Shown: positions 1 through 5,098, numbered from the stretch's first letter. The stretch is 5,587 nucleotides of DNA from Gammaproteobacteria bacterium (GCA_002402085.1 NVVB01000039.1:5569-11155); one strand, 5' to 3'. Numbers and translations: made by a program. Notes: generated by a model not told the origin, from the letters alone.

Positions 1-591
1 CGCGCCTTCAGAGAACAACTCTATGGCCAATGGGGAATCTACGACGTAGAAGACTGCCTCTACGGGGTGCAACATTTAGTGGAACAAAAGTTAGTTCATC
101 CCCAACAACTCATCATTCGAGGGCATAGCGCTGGGGGCTACACGACCCTATGCGCATTAATGTTCCACAACTGTTTTAATGCCGGCGCCTCACTGTACGG
201 CATTAGTGACATCAAAAAACTGTCCGACGAATGCCATAAGTTTGAATCCCATTACGTAGAACAATTGATTGGCCCGGAGCAACAATTCGCCCAGCGCTAC
301 CATGACCGATCCCCTATTCACGCAGAGCCAGAAGCCGCCTGCCCGACTATTTTCCTGCAAGGCTTGGACGATAAAGTAGTCCCCCCCAATCAATCGCAAC
401 TCATGGTCGACAAACTCAAACAAAGCGGCGTTCCGGTTGCCTACATTGAATTTCCCGAAGAAGGCCATGGCTTTCGTAAAAGCGACAATATCATCCGCGC
501 GCTAGAGGCAGAACTGAGTTTCTATCGACGTATATTTAATATTGACGACACTGAAAACCTTCCGCCAATAGAAATTGCTAACTTCGATTAA
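1..591 (+). CDS. S9 (prolyl oligopeptidase) family serine peptidase, C-terminal part
   Basis: The frame is open from the first base, so the gene starts outside the window; the 196 residues seen are the end of an alpha/beta-hydrolase domain. All three catalytic elements are visible: the nucleophile elbow GHSAGG (Ser at peptide residue 43, codon 127-129), the acid in GLDDKVVP (by the G-x-x-D-x-x-V-P pattern, the second Asp, residue 124), and the His in EGHGF (residue 156). Order and spacing fit Peptidase_S9, probably the acylaminoacyl-peptidase/dipeptidyl-aminopeptidase branch (S9C), whose members are usually 600-700 residues with an N-terminal beta-propeller, so about two thirds is missing here. 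Such enzymes cleave short or N-blocked peptides; cytosolic or periplasmic location cannot be told without the N-terminus. It ends in TAA and is convergent with ctaB. I see no hairpin terminator after it. Family is sure; exact substrate is not. Confidence 0.93.
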   Translation, partial: RAFREQLYGQWGIYDVEDCLYGVQHLVEQKLVHPQQLIIRGHSAGGYTTLCALMFHNCFNAGASLYGISDIKKLSDECHKFESHYVEQLIGPEQQFAQRYHDRSPIHAEPEAACPTIFLQGLDDKVVPPNQSQLMVDKLKQSGVPVAYIEFPEEGHGFRKSDNIIRALEAELSFYRRIFNIDDTENLPPIEIANFD

Positions 592-831
592 CACCACGGT
601 ATAAGCAATGAAAAAAATAAGGCCGGACTAAGGCAAGGGGGAAAGCGCTAAGACCTTCGCTGCAAAATATTCGTCAGAAGTTATTCGCAAGCAACAATTC
701 GAAAGCAACGATTCACAAGCAACAAAACATCAGCGATTCAAAACCACGCGGGGAACAAGTAAAAAAGACAAGAAAGGCAAGGAAAGACACATTAGCTCAA
801 GCGTATAAAAAATAATGACAGGCCATCAAGC
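592..831. other. Gene-free convergent spacer
   Basis: This stretch lies between the ends of the S9 peptidase gene (+) and ctaB (-). I see no credible reading frame with a ribosome site. It is A-rich on the + strand and holds the short AAGCAAC repeat array listed separately. A purine-rich part around 609-660 has a few short complementary words but no convincing hairpin with a T-run that would end the peptidase transcript. Confidence 0.6.
689..731. repeat. Imperfect tandem repeat, ~14-bp unit, three copies
   Basis: Three consecutive copies begin AAGCAAC: 689-702 (AAGCAACAATTCGA), 703-716 (AAGCAACGATTCAC, 11 of 14 matching the first) and 717-731 (diverged after the first eight bases). A further AGCGATTCA follows at 732-740. 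It lies in non-coding DNA between convergent gene ends, so slippage without selection is the simplest reading. No function is suggested. Confidence 0.6.
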
Positions 832-870
832 TAATAAAAAAGGCCGCCTAGCAAGCGCTAGACAGCCTTT
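832..870 (-). terminator. Rho-independent terminator of ctaB
   Basis: Read on the minus strand, the 3' region of ctaB forms AAAGGC-TGT-CTAGC, loop GCTT, GCTAG-GCG-GCCTTT. TGT against GCG pairs as G-U, G-C, G-U, giving a continuous 14-bp stem, followed by a run of six T (three of them in the stem) and then ATT. It starts 14 bases after the TAG stop. On the + strand the middle positions become C/A mismatches and no T-run follows, so it should act mainly on the ctaB transcript. Confidence 0.85.
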
Positions 871-883
871 AAAGACAAAGACG

Positions 884-1792
884 CTAAGCAATAAGCCCAA
901 ACACTTGCGCGTAGTGGTCCACTAACAAAAACACAAACAAGACCCCTAGGTAGAAAATTGAAAAACCGAAGGTTTTCATCGCGTGCTCATCGGTCTTTTG
1001 TCGAAACAGCTTCTGAGCATGGTAAATGAACCCAACACCAAGAACCACCGCCCCAAACAAATACACCACACCAGACATACCCACAATAAAGGGCAGCAGA
1101 GACACCACAAGTAACATGTGCGTATACAGTAGAATTTGTATCTTAGTGAAGCTTACCCCATGAGTTACAGGCAACATGGGCAATCCAGCGCGCGCATAAT
1201 CATCACGACGATTAATCGCTAAAGCCCAAAAGTGCGGAGGGGTCCAAACAAAAATAATCAAGAACAAGATTAACGGCTCAACAGTCACAGAACCCGTCAC
1301 CGCAGCCCAGCCTAAGATCGGTGGAGCAGCCCCTGCAGCGCCACCCAAAACGATATTGTGGGGCGTGGCACGTTTTAAATACATGGTATAAATTACCGCA
1401 TAACCCACCATCGACAACAAGGTCAAAATAGCGGTTAAAGTATTCACCAAGGTCACCAAAATAATCATCGACAGCACGCCTAAAATCAACGCAAAGCCAA
1501 TCGCCGACGCGGAACTAAGCCCACCGGTTGGCAGCGGTCTTTTCTTGGTGCGCTCCATCAACATATCAATTCGTTGATCAACCCAGTGATTTACCGCTGC
1601 ACCAGAAGCCGCGCCTAAACCAATGCCGATTGAACCCCAAATTAATGGCCCAAGTGGCACAAACCCTTCGACGGACAATAACATGCCCACCACCGCAGTA
1701 AATACGATCAACAACACCACATTGGGCTTACATAATTCTAAATATTGGCGCCAGATTACAGGCTCTTTTTCAACCATTGCGACTTCTGTCAT
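884..1792 (-). CDS. ctaB (cyoE): Protoheme IX farnesyltransferase (heme O synthase)
   Basis: This integral inner-membrane enzyme adds a farnesyl group to the 2-vinyl of heme B to make heme O, the precursor of heme A for terminal oxidases. It has 302 residues, normal for the family. The first Asp-rich motif is at residues 68-86: N68, D72, D76, then M-x-RT-xx-RP (R81, T82, R85, P86), which binds the Mg-diphosphate. A conserved PPHFW is at 185-189, and the second loop DDYARAGLPMLPV spans 197-209. About nine hydrophobic segments run from residue 24 to 295. The ATG at 1792 is preceded by AGGAGA (1798-1803) with a 5-nt spacer, which favours it over the in-frame Met6. No oxidase subunit, ctaA or sco gene is visible next to it: upstream is a long divergent spacer, and a terminator follows directly. 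It therefore looks monocistronic. Whether it serves an aa3-type or bo3-type oxidase cannot be told here. Confidence 0.97.
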   Translation of the reverse strand: MTEVAMVEKEPVIWRQYLELCKPNVVLLIVFTAVVGMLLSVEGFVPLGPLIWGSIGIGLGAASGAAVNHWVDQRIDMLMERTKKRPLPTGGLSSASAIGFALILGVLSMIILVTLVNTLTAILTLLSMVGYAVIYTMYLKRATPHNIVLGGAAGAAPPILGWAAVTGSVTVEPLILFLIIFVWTPPHFWALAINRRDDYARAGLPMLPVTHGVSFTKIQILLYTHMLLVVSLLPFIVGMSGVVYLFGAVVLGVGFIYHAQKLFRQKTDEHAMKTFGFSIFYLGVLFVFLLVDHYAQVFGLIA

Positions 1793-1810
1793 TTCTCTCT
1801 CCTGTTAATC

Positions 1811-2321
1811 CTATAAATACACGTAGCCAGAAATCAATCACTTACTACCACTGGAGGGAACTTCTTCCACATCCCGTTACGCCCACGATAATACCATTAA
1901 AGCCCCCTTGGGTTAAACAAGCAGAGACTGTAATCCGCTAGAAAGCGGCCCTCACAAGCCGTTCAGACAAGACTCAAAGCAGAACAGCCTTAAGCAAAAA
2001 TACCATTAAAAATCAAATGTCTAGCCAAAAACTCAGCGACTTACAATAAACACCGAGCGTGCACCTAATCAACCTTTAGCCTACCCTGATCACAGCAAGC
2101 ATAACAATTAACTTCTATTTCAAAGACCTGCACGCAAAGCCTAAAACCAACAAGCATCGCGAGCAACATTCACCGCTAGATTAAAAAACCCACGCTACGA
2201 TAAAACACTAGCAGCCTCAGGCCCTCATCACCGTCACATTACACCCTCGGGCCGACTTAATTAGCCTGCAAGAGCCAATAAACCCTCAACCATTCAAAAA
2301 CTGCCATAGTTTCAAATTCAC
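1811..2321. other. Long non-coding divergent spacer between ctaB and the transglutaminase gene
   Basis: About 500 bp without a credible gene on either strand. Over 2041-2280 I counted A 85, C 77, G 33, T 45, a strong excess of A and C on the + strand. Minor structures are a CCGCT-AGAA-AGCGG hairpin (1935-1948), the repeated AATACCATTAAA word (1890-1901 and 1999-2010), and GGCCC/GGGCC arms (2220-2224 and 2249-2253). None is linked to a T-run or a recognisable RNA family. A small RNA cannot be excluded by eye. Confidence 0.55.
1888..1916 (-). promoter_or_regulatory. Candidate sigma70 promoter for ctaB
   Basis: On the minus strand TTAACC (4 of 6 to TTGACA, at 1911-1916) is followed after 17 bases by TATTAT (5 of 6 to TATAAT, at 1888-1893). 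Transcription would start near 1881 and give a leader of about 90 nt before the ATG at 1792. The -10 overlaps a 12-bp word (AATACCATTAAA, + strand, 1890-1901) that recurs at 1999-2010. The call rests on motif match only. Confidence 0.35.
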
Positions 2322-2351
2322 TTGGGGTCACCCTGCCCGCCTCTCTATAAT
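2322..2351 (+). promoter_or_regulatory. Candidate sigma70 promoter for the transglutaminase-like gene
   Basis: A perfect TATAAT (2346-2351) is preceded by TTGGGG (2322-2327, 3 of 6 to TTGACA) at 18 bases. The start would be near 2358, giving a leader of about 150 nt before the preferred ATG at 2508, and the 9-nt repeat array would lie inside that leader. A TTG codon overlaps the -35, which argues against translation starting at 2322. Confidence 0.45.
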
Positions 2352-2384
2352 GGCCAACAAAGTGATATGGTTTTCAGCCGCGCT

Positions 2385-2465
2385 GTAGAAACTATAGAAA
2401 CTATAAAAACCATAACAACTACAGAAACCTTAACGACCATAAAAACCATAACGACTATAAAAATC
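2385..2465 (+). repeat. Nine-copy degenerate 9-nt tandem repeat upstream of the transglutaminase gene
   Basis: Nine consecutive 9-mers fit a consensus near ATAAAAACY: GTAGAAACT, ATAGAAACT, ATAAAAACC, ATAACAACT, ACAGAAACC, TTAACGACC, ATAAAAACC, ATAACGACT, ATAAAAATC. The pair at 2403-2420 recurs at 2439-2456 with one difference, hinting at a 36-nt higher-order copy. The array is in frame with, and 42 bp before, the ATG at 2508; it would read as (Ile)-(Lys/Glu/Thr)-Thr tripeptides. It may be an unstructured A/C-rich mRNA leader or a translated extension; I favour leader because family members begin near the 2508 Met. Confidence 0.8.
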
Positions 2466-2507
2466 GAAACACGTACAACCATAATAAAACAACAAAAATG
2501 GCCTCTT

Positions 2508-3209
2508 ATGAACTCAGAATTACAGCAGTATTTAACCCCCACTCGATACCTCGACAGCAACCACCCCGAGATTCAACGTTACGCCCTGGAGACAGTCAAT
2601 CAAGCAAGCAGCGACCAAGACAAAGCCGTAGCGCTTTATTACGCTGTACGCGATCACTTTCGCTATAACCCCTACGCACTGATGAATGGCGATGACACCT
2701 TTGTCGCCAGCAATGTCTTGGCTGCCGAAGAAGGCTTTTGCGTCCCGAAAGCCATTTTATTAGCCGCACTAGGCCGCGCAGTAGGCATCCCTACTCGACT
2801 CGGCTTTGCGGATGTTCGCAACCACCTAACCTCCCCCAAACTTAAAGAAATGATGAAAACCGATATTTTTGCCTTTCATGGCAACACCGGGTTTTTTATC
2901 AATCAACAATGGGTCAAATGCACGCCAGCGTTTAACCTCTCCTTGTGTGAAAAAGCCAACATTAAGCCTCTAGAATTTAATGGCAAAGAAGACTCCTTGT
3001 TTCACCCGCTAGACAATACCGGACAAAAACACATGGAGTATCTACGCGATCGCGGAGACCATGCAGACTTTCCCAAAGACGAAATGATGCAAGCCTTTGC
3101 CGAGGTATACGGCAACCTACTTGCAAGTCCGGACCTACCCATTAGCACAGACGCGCTAGGGGAAGACTTTTCTCTCAGGGATTTCGAGTCCGAAGTCGTC
3201 GCCGAGTGA
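2508..3209 (+). CDS. Transglutaminase-like cysteine hydrolase family protein
   Basis: A 233-residue protein with a papain-like transglutaminase core. The nucleophile Cys78 lies in EGFCVPKA and is followed by a helix and GIPTRLGFADVRNH (93-106). His124 is in the FHG strand before W135. The Asp of the usual W-x-x-x-D-P is Thr139 (WVKCTP, 135-140), so the triad is incomplete by position. From memory of this bacterial subfamily, TPAFN is typical, so this is probably a family trait. LFHP and HMEYLRDRG (175-183) near the C-terminus are further family-like blocks. No signal peptide is present, so it is probably cytosolic. Substrate is unknown; relatives may cleave or link peptides. The frame stays open back to a TTG at 2322 (295 residues), but that adds a low-complexity Thr/Ile-rich stretch and overlaps a promoter. 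The ATG at 2508 matches the family's N-terminus, though it has no clear Shine-Dalgarno. An in-frame ATG at 2367 is a third option. Confidence 0.88.
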   Translation: MNSELQQYLTPTRYLDSNHPEIQRYALETVNQASSDQDKAVALYYAVRDHFRYNPYALMNGDDTFVASNVLAAEEGFCVPKAILLAALGRAVGIPTRLGFADVRNHLTSPKLKEMMKTDIFAFHGNTGFFINQQWVKCTPAFNLSLCEKANIKPLEFNGKEDSLFHPLDNTGQKHMEYLRDRGDHADFPKDEMMQAFAEVYGNLLASPDLPISTDALGEDFSLRDFESEVVAE

Positions 3210-3265
3210 ATAAACAATAATTCAGCGACGCCCCGGCTTAAAAAACCCAATAGAAAAACTAATTC

Positions 3266-3282
3266 TTAACCTCATAGGTTAA
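3266..3282. repeat. Short inverted repeat TTAACCT-CAT-AGGTTAA
   Basis: Perfect 7-bp arms around a 3-base loop, 57 bp after the transglutaminase stop and 18 bp before the 28-nt palindrome. The sequence GGTTAACC (3277-3284) inside it is also palindromic. No T-run follows on either strand, so a terminator is unlikely; a protein-binding site or chance are both possible. Confidence 0.45.
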
Positions 3283-3299
3283 CCAGTTACTTGGCCCTA

Positions 3300-3327
3300 G
3301 TGATTTGATCCTATAGGATCAAATCAC
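3300..3327. repeat. Perfect 28-nt palindrome between genes
   Basis: The arm GTGATTTGATCC (3300-3311) is followed by the self-complementary centre TATA (3312-3315) and the exact reverse complement of the arm (3316-3327); every one of the 14 base pairs matches. As RNA it would be a 12-bp stem with a UAUA loop. It is followed by CAACAATG on the + strand and TAGGGCC on the minus strand, with no T-run, so it does not look like an intrinsic terminator. It contains two GATC sites (3307-3310 and 3317-3320). It sits 162 bp before the first of the two small envelope genes and about 90 bp after the transglutaminase gene. An operator or other protein site is the likeliest role. Confidence 0.85.
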
Positions 3328-3380
3328 CAACAATGCGCCCTACACGCCATTCGACTCTCAAGCACGATATAGGTAGTGCC

Positions 3381-3410
3381 TTGAGCGTACGTAGTATTAG
3401 CCAACGTAAT
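3381..3410 (+). promoter_or_regulatory. Candidate promoter for the small envelope gene pair
   Basis: TTGAGC (3381-3386, 4 of 6) lies 18 bases before CGTAAT (3405-3410, 4 of 6). It would start transcription near 3417, about 70 nt before the first ATG, and place the 28-nt palindrome about 55 bp upstream of the -35. CATAAT (3441-3446) is an alternative -10 but lacks a good -35. Motif match only. Confidence 0.3.
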
Positions 3411-3448
3411 AACAGCAATCGGCGTAATAGTAGTAACCAACATAATTT
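3392..3448. repeat. Imperfect 21-bp direct repeat spaced 36 bp
   Basis: The copy at 3392-3412 (beginning TAGTATTAGCCAAC) and the copy at 3428-3448 (beginning TAGTAGTAACCAAC) match at 16 of 21 positions. The DNA between them is also rich in GTAATA-like words. It overlaps the candidate promoter for the next gene. It could be a pair of binding sites or a decayed tandem duplication. Confidence 0.4.
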
Positions 3449-3488
3449 AGACCGATAAAAACTCAACGCGTCCACACAAGCAATCCAC

Positions 3489-3977
3489 ATGAATGGACTT
3501 ACCATGCACGCAATAAAGCACAGTCTCTATTTTTTGGGCGTATTCGGAATTATCGCCGCCTTGGCTTTTCTACTGTCTACAGGCCAACAAATGTTTCAGT
3601 CAAAAAAACCCACCCACCTGGACGTCCACCAGCAGCTCAAGAAACTGACGTCCTCAGCAAAACAACAGCTGCCATTCAATCAACCCCAAAGCTCGCCGCT
3701 CAACTTTGATTCATCAAAAATTAATCTACCCAACATTCAAGCGTTTAAAAAATTACTCAACAGCGAAATACTTAACGGCCTAACAGGAAAAGATAACCCA
3801 CTGAATACGAGTTCACTCAAATCACAAAACCTGCCACAGGTTTTTACCGACCAAGAAATAGAACAAGCAAAGCAGCACAGCCAACACATTCAGCAGCGCC
3901 TTACTCAGCAGTTTAAAGCGCGTCTTACACACCCTATTAAAGAGCAAGCAAGCTCACTGGGTGAGTTCCAACCTTAG
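3489..3977 (+). CDS. Small single-pass membrane-anchored protein, unknown function
   Basis: I do not recognise this 162-residue protein. A basic N-terminus (HAIKH, 7-11) precedes one strong hydrophobic segment at about 12-31, then a polar, Gln/Ser/Asn/Pro-rich region (32-118) and a Gln-rich, probably helical C-terminal part (121-147) that could form a short coiled coil. There is no cysteine and no signal-peptidase site (LLSTGQQ), so an uncleaved N-terminal anchor with the rest in the periplasm is the likely topology. The ATG at 3489 has no Shine-Dalgarno; the in-frame ATG at 3504 (Met6) has GGA at 3495-3497 with 6-nt spacing and keeps the whole membrane segment, so it is an equally good start. 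The next gene follows 60 bp downstream on the same strand and is also exported, suggesting a shared envelope role. Stop is TAG. Confidence 0.72.
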   Translation: MNGLTMHAIKHSLYFLGVFGIIAALAFLLSTGQQMFQSKKPTHLDVHQQLKKLTSSAKQQLPFNQPQSSPLNFDSSKINLPNIQAFKKLLNSEILNGLTGKDNPLNTSSLKSQNLPQVFTDQEIEQAKQHSQHIQQRLTQQFKARLTHPIKEQASSLGEFQP

Positions 3978-4001
3978 CCCAGCATTAATGCTCTAACTCA
4001 C
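3961..4001 (+). repeat. Nested inverted repeats spanning the stop codon and the intergenic gap
   Basis: Outer arms GTGAGTT (3961-3967) and AACTCAC (3995-4001) enclose the perfect 12-nt palindrome AGCATTAATGCT (3981-3992). The structure covers the TAG stop of the first small gene (3975-3977) and ends 36 bp before the next ATG. No T-run follows, so it is not a standard terminator; it could be an intercistronic mRNA structure affecting stability or relative expression. Confidence 0.4.
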
Positions 4002-4037
4002 TCCGATTCATTCGTCCTAACCTAAGCGGCCCACACC

Positions 4038-4430
4038 ATGAAAAAATTTATTCCATTACTTTGCTTAATCATCTTCAATCCAGCATTTGCACAAAACCCA
4101 TTCGGAATTAGCCAAGACAGCATTCTCAAGCTAAACCAAAGCATGCAACAACTTCAATCTTGCTTGCAGGGCATTGACCAATCTACGATACAAAATATTC
4201 AACGGCAGGCGCAACAGATCAAATCAGAAGTAGACGCACTCTGCCAAAGCGGCAGACGTAACGAAGCACAAAACAAAGCATTCAGCGCTAGCAAAGCCTT
4301 GGTATCAAACCCAGCAGTCCAAAAGCTTACCCAGTGCGGCCAAACCCTGGCCAGCATTCCCTCAATTGGCACATTGATCCCCAACCTTTCTGGTACAGAT
4401 CTCTCAAACAAACATGTTTGCGATTTATAA
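4038..4430 (+). CDS. Exported small four-cysteine protein, unknown function
   Basis: A 130-residue protein with a classic Sec signal peptide: MKK, a hydrophobic core (4-13), and NPAFA before a likely cleavage between Ala18 and Gln19. The mature part is Gln-rich and probably mostly helical. It carries four cysteines at 42, 69, 100 and 128, spaced 27, 31 and 28 apart, an even number that suits two disulfides in the periplasm. The C-terminus is KHVCDL. The lone Cys9 lies in the signal core without a lipobox, so it is not a lipoprotein. I have a vague memory of similar small gammaproteobacterial periplasmic proteins (CLQGIDQ-like and ALC-x-x-G-x-R-like blocks) but cannot name a family. The start is fixed by the signal peptide, although no clear Shine-Dalgarno precedes it. 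It is 60 bp after the membrane-anchored gene, so co-transcription is likely. Confidence 0.82.
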   Translation: MKKFIPLLCLIIFNPAFAQNPFGISQDSILKLNQSMQQLQSCLQGIDQSTIQNIQRQAQQIKSEVDALCQSGRRNEAQNKAFSASKALVSNPAVQKLTQCGQTLASIPSIGTLIPNLSGTDLSNKHVCDL

Positions 4431-4475
4431 ACAGCACTCGCCCAGGTTCGCGATCGTGAAACTCAATCGTCACCT

Positions 4476-4499
4476 ACAGACACAGACACAGGCACAGGG
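4476..4499. repeat. Hexanucleotide tandem repeat, four copies
   Basis: The units are ACAGAC, ACAGAC, ACAGGC and ACAGGG, followed by ACATAA. In the frame continuing from the preceding gene they read as Thr-Asp and Thr-Gly pairs up to a TAA at 4503-4505. A short slippage-prone array in non-coding DNA. Confidence 0.7.
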
Positions 4500-4706
4500 A
4501 CATAAAACTGAAGGACCGAAACCGGCCAAGAGAAAACATCATCTATTGATTTGATCATTAGGAAGCAAAGACAAGGGCTCAGATATAAAATCCAGCAAGA
4601 AAGGCCTCAAGCCGCCATCCATGAAAAGAAAATAACAAAGGGGGACACACGACCGAGAAGCCGGCCTATTGGGAATGTTTAAACTTTTTAAATGTCACAG
4701 CAAGTT

Positions 4707-4746
4707 ATTGAAAGATACCTGAAGACCCCACCAAGTATCTTTCAAT
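4707..4746. repeat. Perfect 12-bp inverted repeat with 16-bp spacer
   Basis: ATTGAAAGATAC (4707-4718) is exactly complementary to GTATCTTTCAAT (4735-4746). The spacer is CTGAAGACCCCACCAA. No T-run follows on the + strand; on the minus strand T-rich DNA comes only after about 15 bases. It lies 104 bp beyond the csp stop and may be a hairpin protecting a transcript end or a protein-binding site. The arm resembles that of the inverted repeat at 5287-5331 upstream of csp (TTGAAAGATAC against TTGAAATAC). Confidence 0.75.
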
Positions 4747-4800
4747 CAACCCCAACGACATTGACCGCCACACTCACCAGATCACTCACAACACGATCTA

Positions 4801-4840
4801 TAACAACTACAAAGCGGGCGCGAAAGCTTCCTTACCCGCT
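4801..4840 (-). terminator. Likely terminator of csp
   Basis: On the minus strand AGCGGG (4835-4840) pairs with CCCGCT (4813-4818), with a 16-nt interior that itself contains the palindrome GAAGCTTTC-like core around AAGCTT. A T-rich tract TTTGTAGTTGTT follows. It begins 10 bases past the csp stop. The loop is large and the T-run is interrupted, so this is a moderate call. Confidence 0.5.
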
Positions 4841-4849
4841 GGCACAGAC

Positions 4850-5059
4850 TTAGATGGGATTGACGTTCTCAGCTTGAGGCCCTTTCTTACCCTGCGTCAC
4901 ATCCATCATTACTTCTTGGCCTTCATGAAGGGTTTTACGACCAGTACCATTAATTGCACTGTGATGTACAAAAACGTCTTTTCCTTCCTCGCGTGAAATA
5001 AATCCAAATCCTTTTTCATCATTAAACCACTTAACAGTACCTTTGACTTGATTTGACAT
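4850..5059 (-). CDS. Cold-shock protein, CspA family
   Basis: A 69-residue single cold-shock domain of standard length. It binds single-stranded RNA and DNA and loosens mRNA structure in the cytoplasm. The core is [13 protein letters not shown], then RNP1 KGFGFI (16-21) and RNP2 VFVHH (29-33), SAI, and the C-terminal [10 protein letters not shown]. The nucleic-acid-binding aromatics W11, F12, F18, F20 and F30 and His32 are present; His33 replaces the Phe found in E. coli CspA (HF), a common variant. The ATG at 5059 has a weak purine-rich ribosome site, GAGAG at 5064-5068, 4 nt upstream. The upstream region contains several hairpins, as expected for csp leaders controlled after transcription. 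Bacteria usually carry several paralogs, so whether this one is cold-induced, growth-phase dependent or constitutive cannot be read from the sequence. Confidence 0.96.
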   Translation of the reverse strand: MSNQVKGTVKWFNDEKGFGFISREEGKDVFVHHSAINGTGRKTLHEGQEVMMDVTQGKKGPQAENVNPI

Positions 5060-5080
5060 TTTTCTCTCTTTCTTTGAATT

Positions 5081-5098
5081 GCCAATACAAAAATTGGC
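5081..5098 (-). promoter_or_regulatory. Hairpin in the csp 5' leader next to the ribosome site
   Basis: GCCAAT (5081-5086) and ATTGGC (5093-5098) form a 6-bp stem with a 6-nt A/T-rich loop, ending 12 nt before the purine-rich ribosome site. A further CCAAT/ATTGG pairing option exists with ATTGG at 5113-5117. Its place suggests modulation of translation start. A TAATAT -10-like word at about 5101-5106 (minus) lies just upstream but lacks a -35. Confidence 0.45.

Larger units (their letters stand above)
4431..4849. other. Convergent spacer between the small envelope genes and csp
   Basis: About 420 bp with no credible full gene. It holds the ACAGAC hexamer array, a 15-codon ATG frame at 4675-4722 (begins MFKLFK), the perfect inverted repeat at 4707-4746 and the likely csp terminator. 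The frame directly after the TAA of the upstream gene stays open for 24 more codons to 4505. I found no intrinsic terminator with a T-run on the + strand for the small envelope genes. Confidence 0.55.

Noticed and set aside
2322..2507. N-terminal extension of the transglutaminase-like protein from TTG 2322 or ATG 2367
   Set aside because: It consists largely of the 9-nt repeat translation, overlaps the candidate promoter, and the family-like N-terminus begins at the 2508 Met. Kept as an open question in the findings.
3197..3230. CGTCGC/GCGACG inverted repeat around the transglutaminase stop as a terminator
   Set aside because: Six-bp arms with a 22-base spacer and no T-run on the + strand.
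3307..3320. FNR/Anr-type box within the 28-nt palindrome
   Set aside because: Half-sites TTGAT and ATCAA are present but separated by 8 bases instead of the required 4.
3333..3458. A 41-codon + strand frame from ATG 3333 immediately after the 28-nt palindrome
   Set aside because: No ribosome site, a Ser/Asn/Arg-rich low-complexity product created by the GTAATA-like repeats, and no recognisable domain.
4548..4557. TGATTTGATC word shared between 4548 region and the 28-nt palindrome
   Set aside because: A 10-base match occurring twice in 5.6 kb is expected by chance, and the second site is not palindromic.
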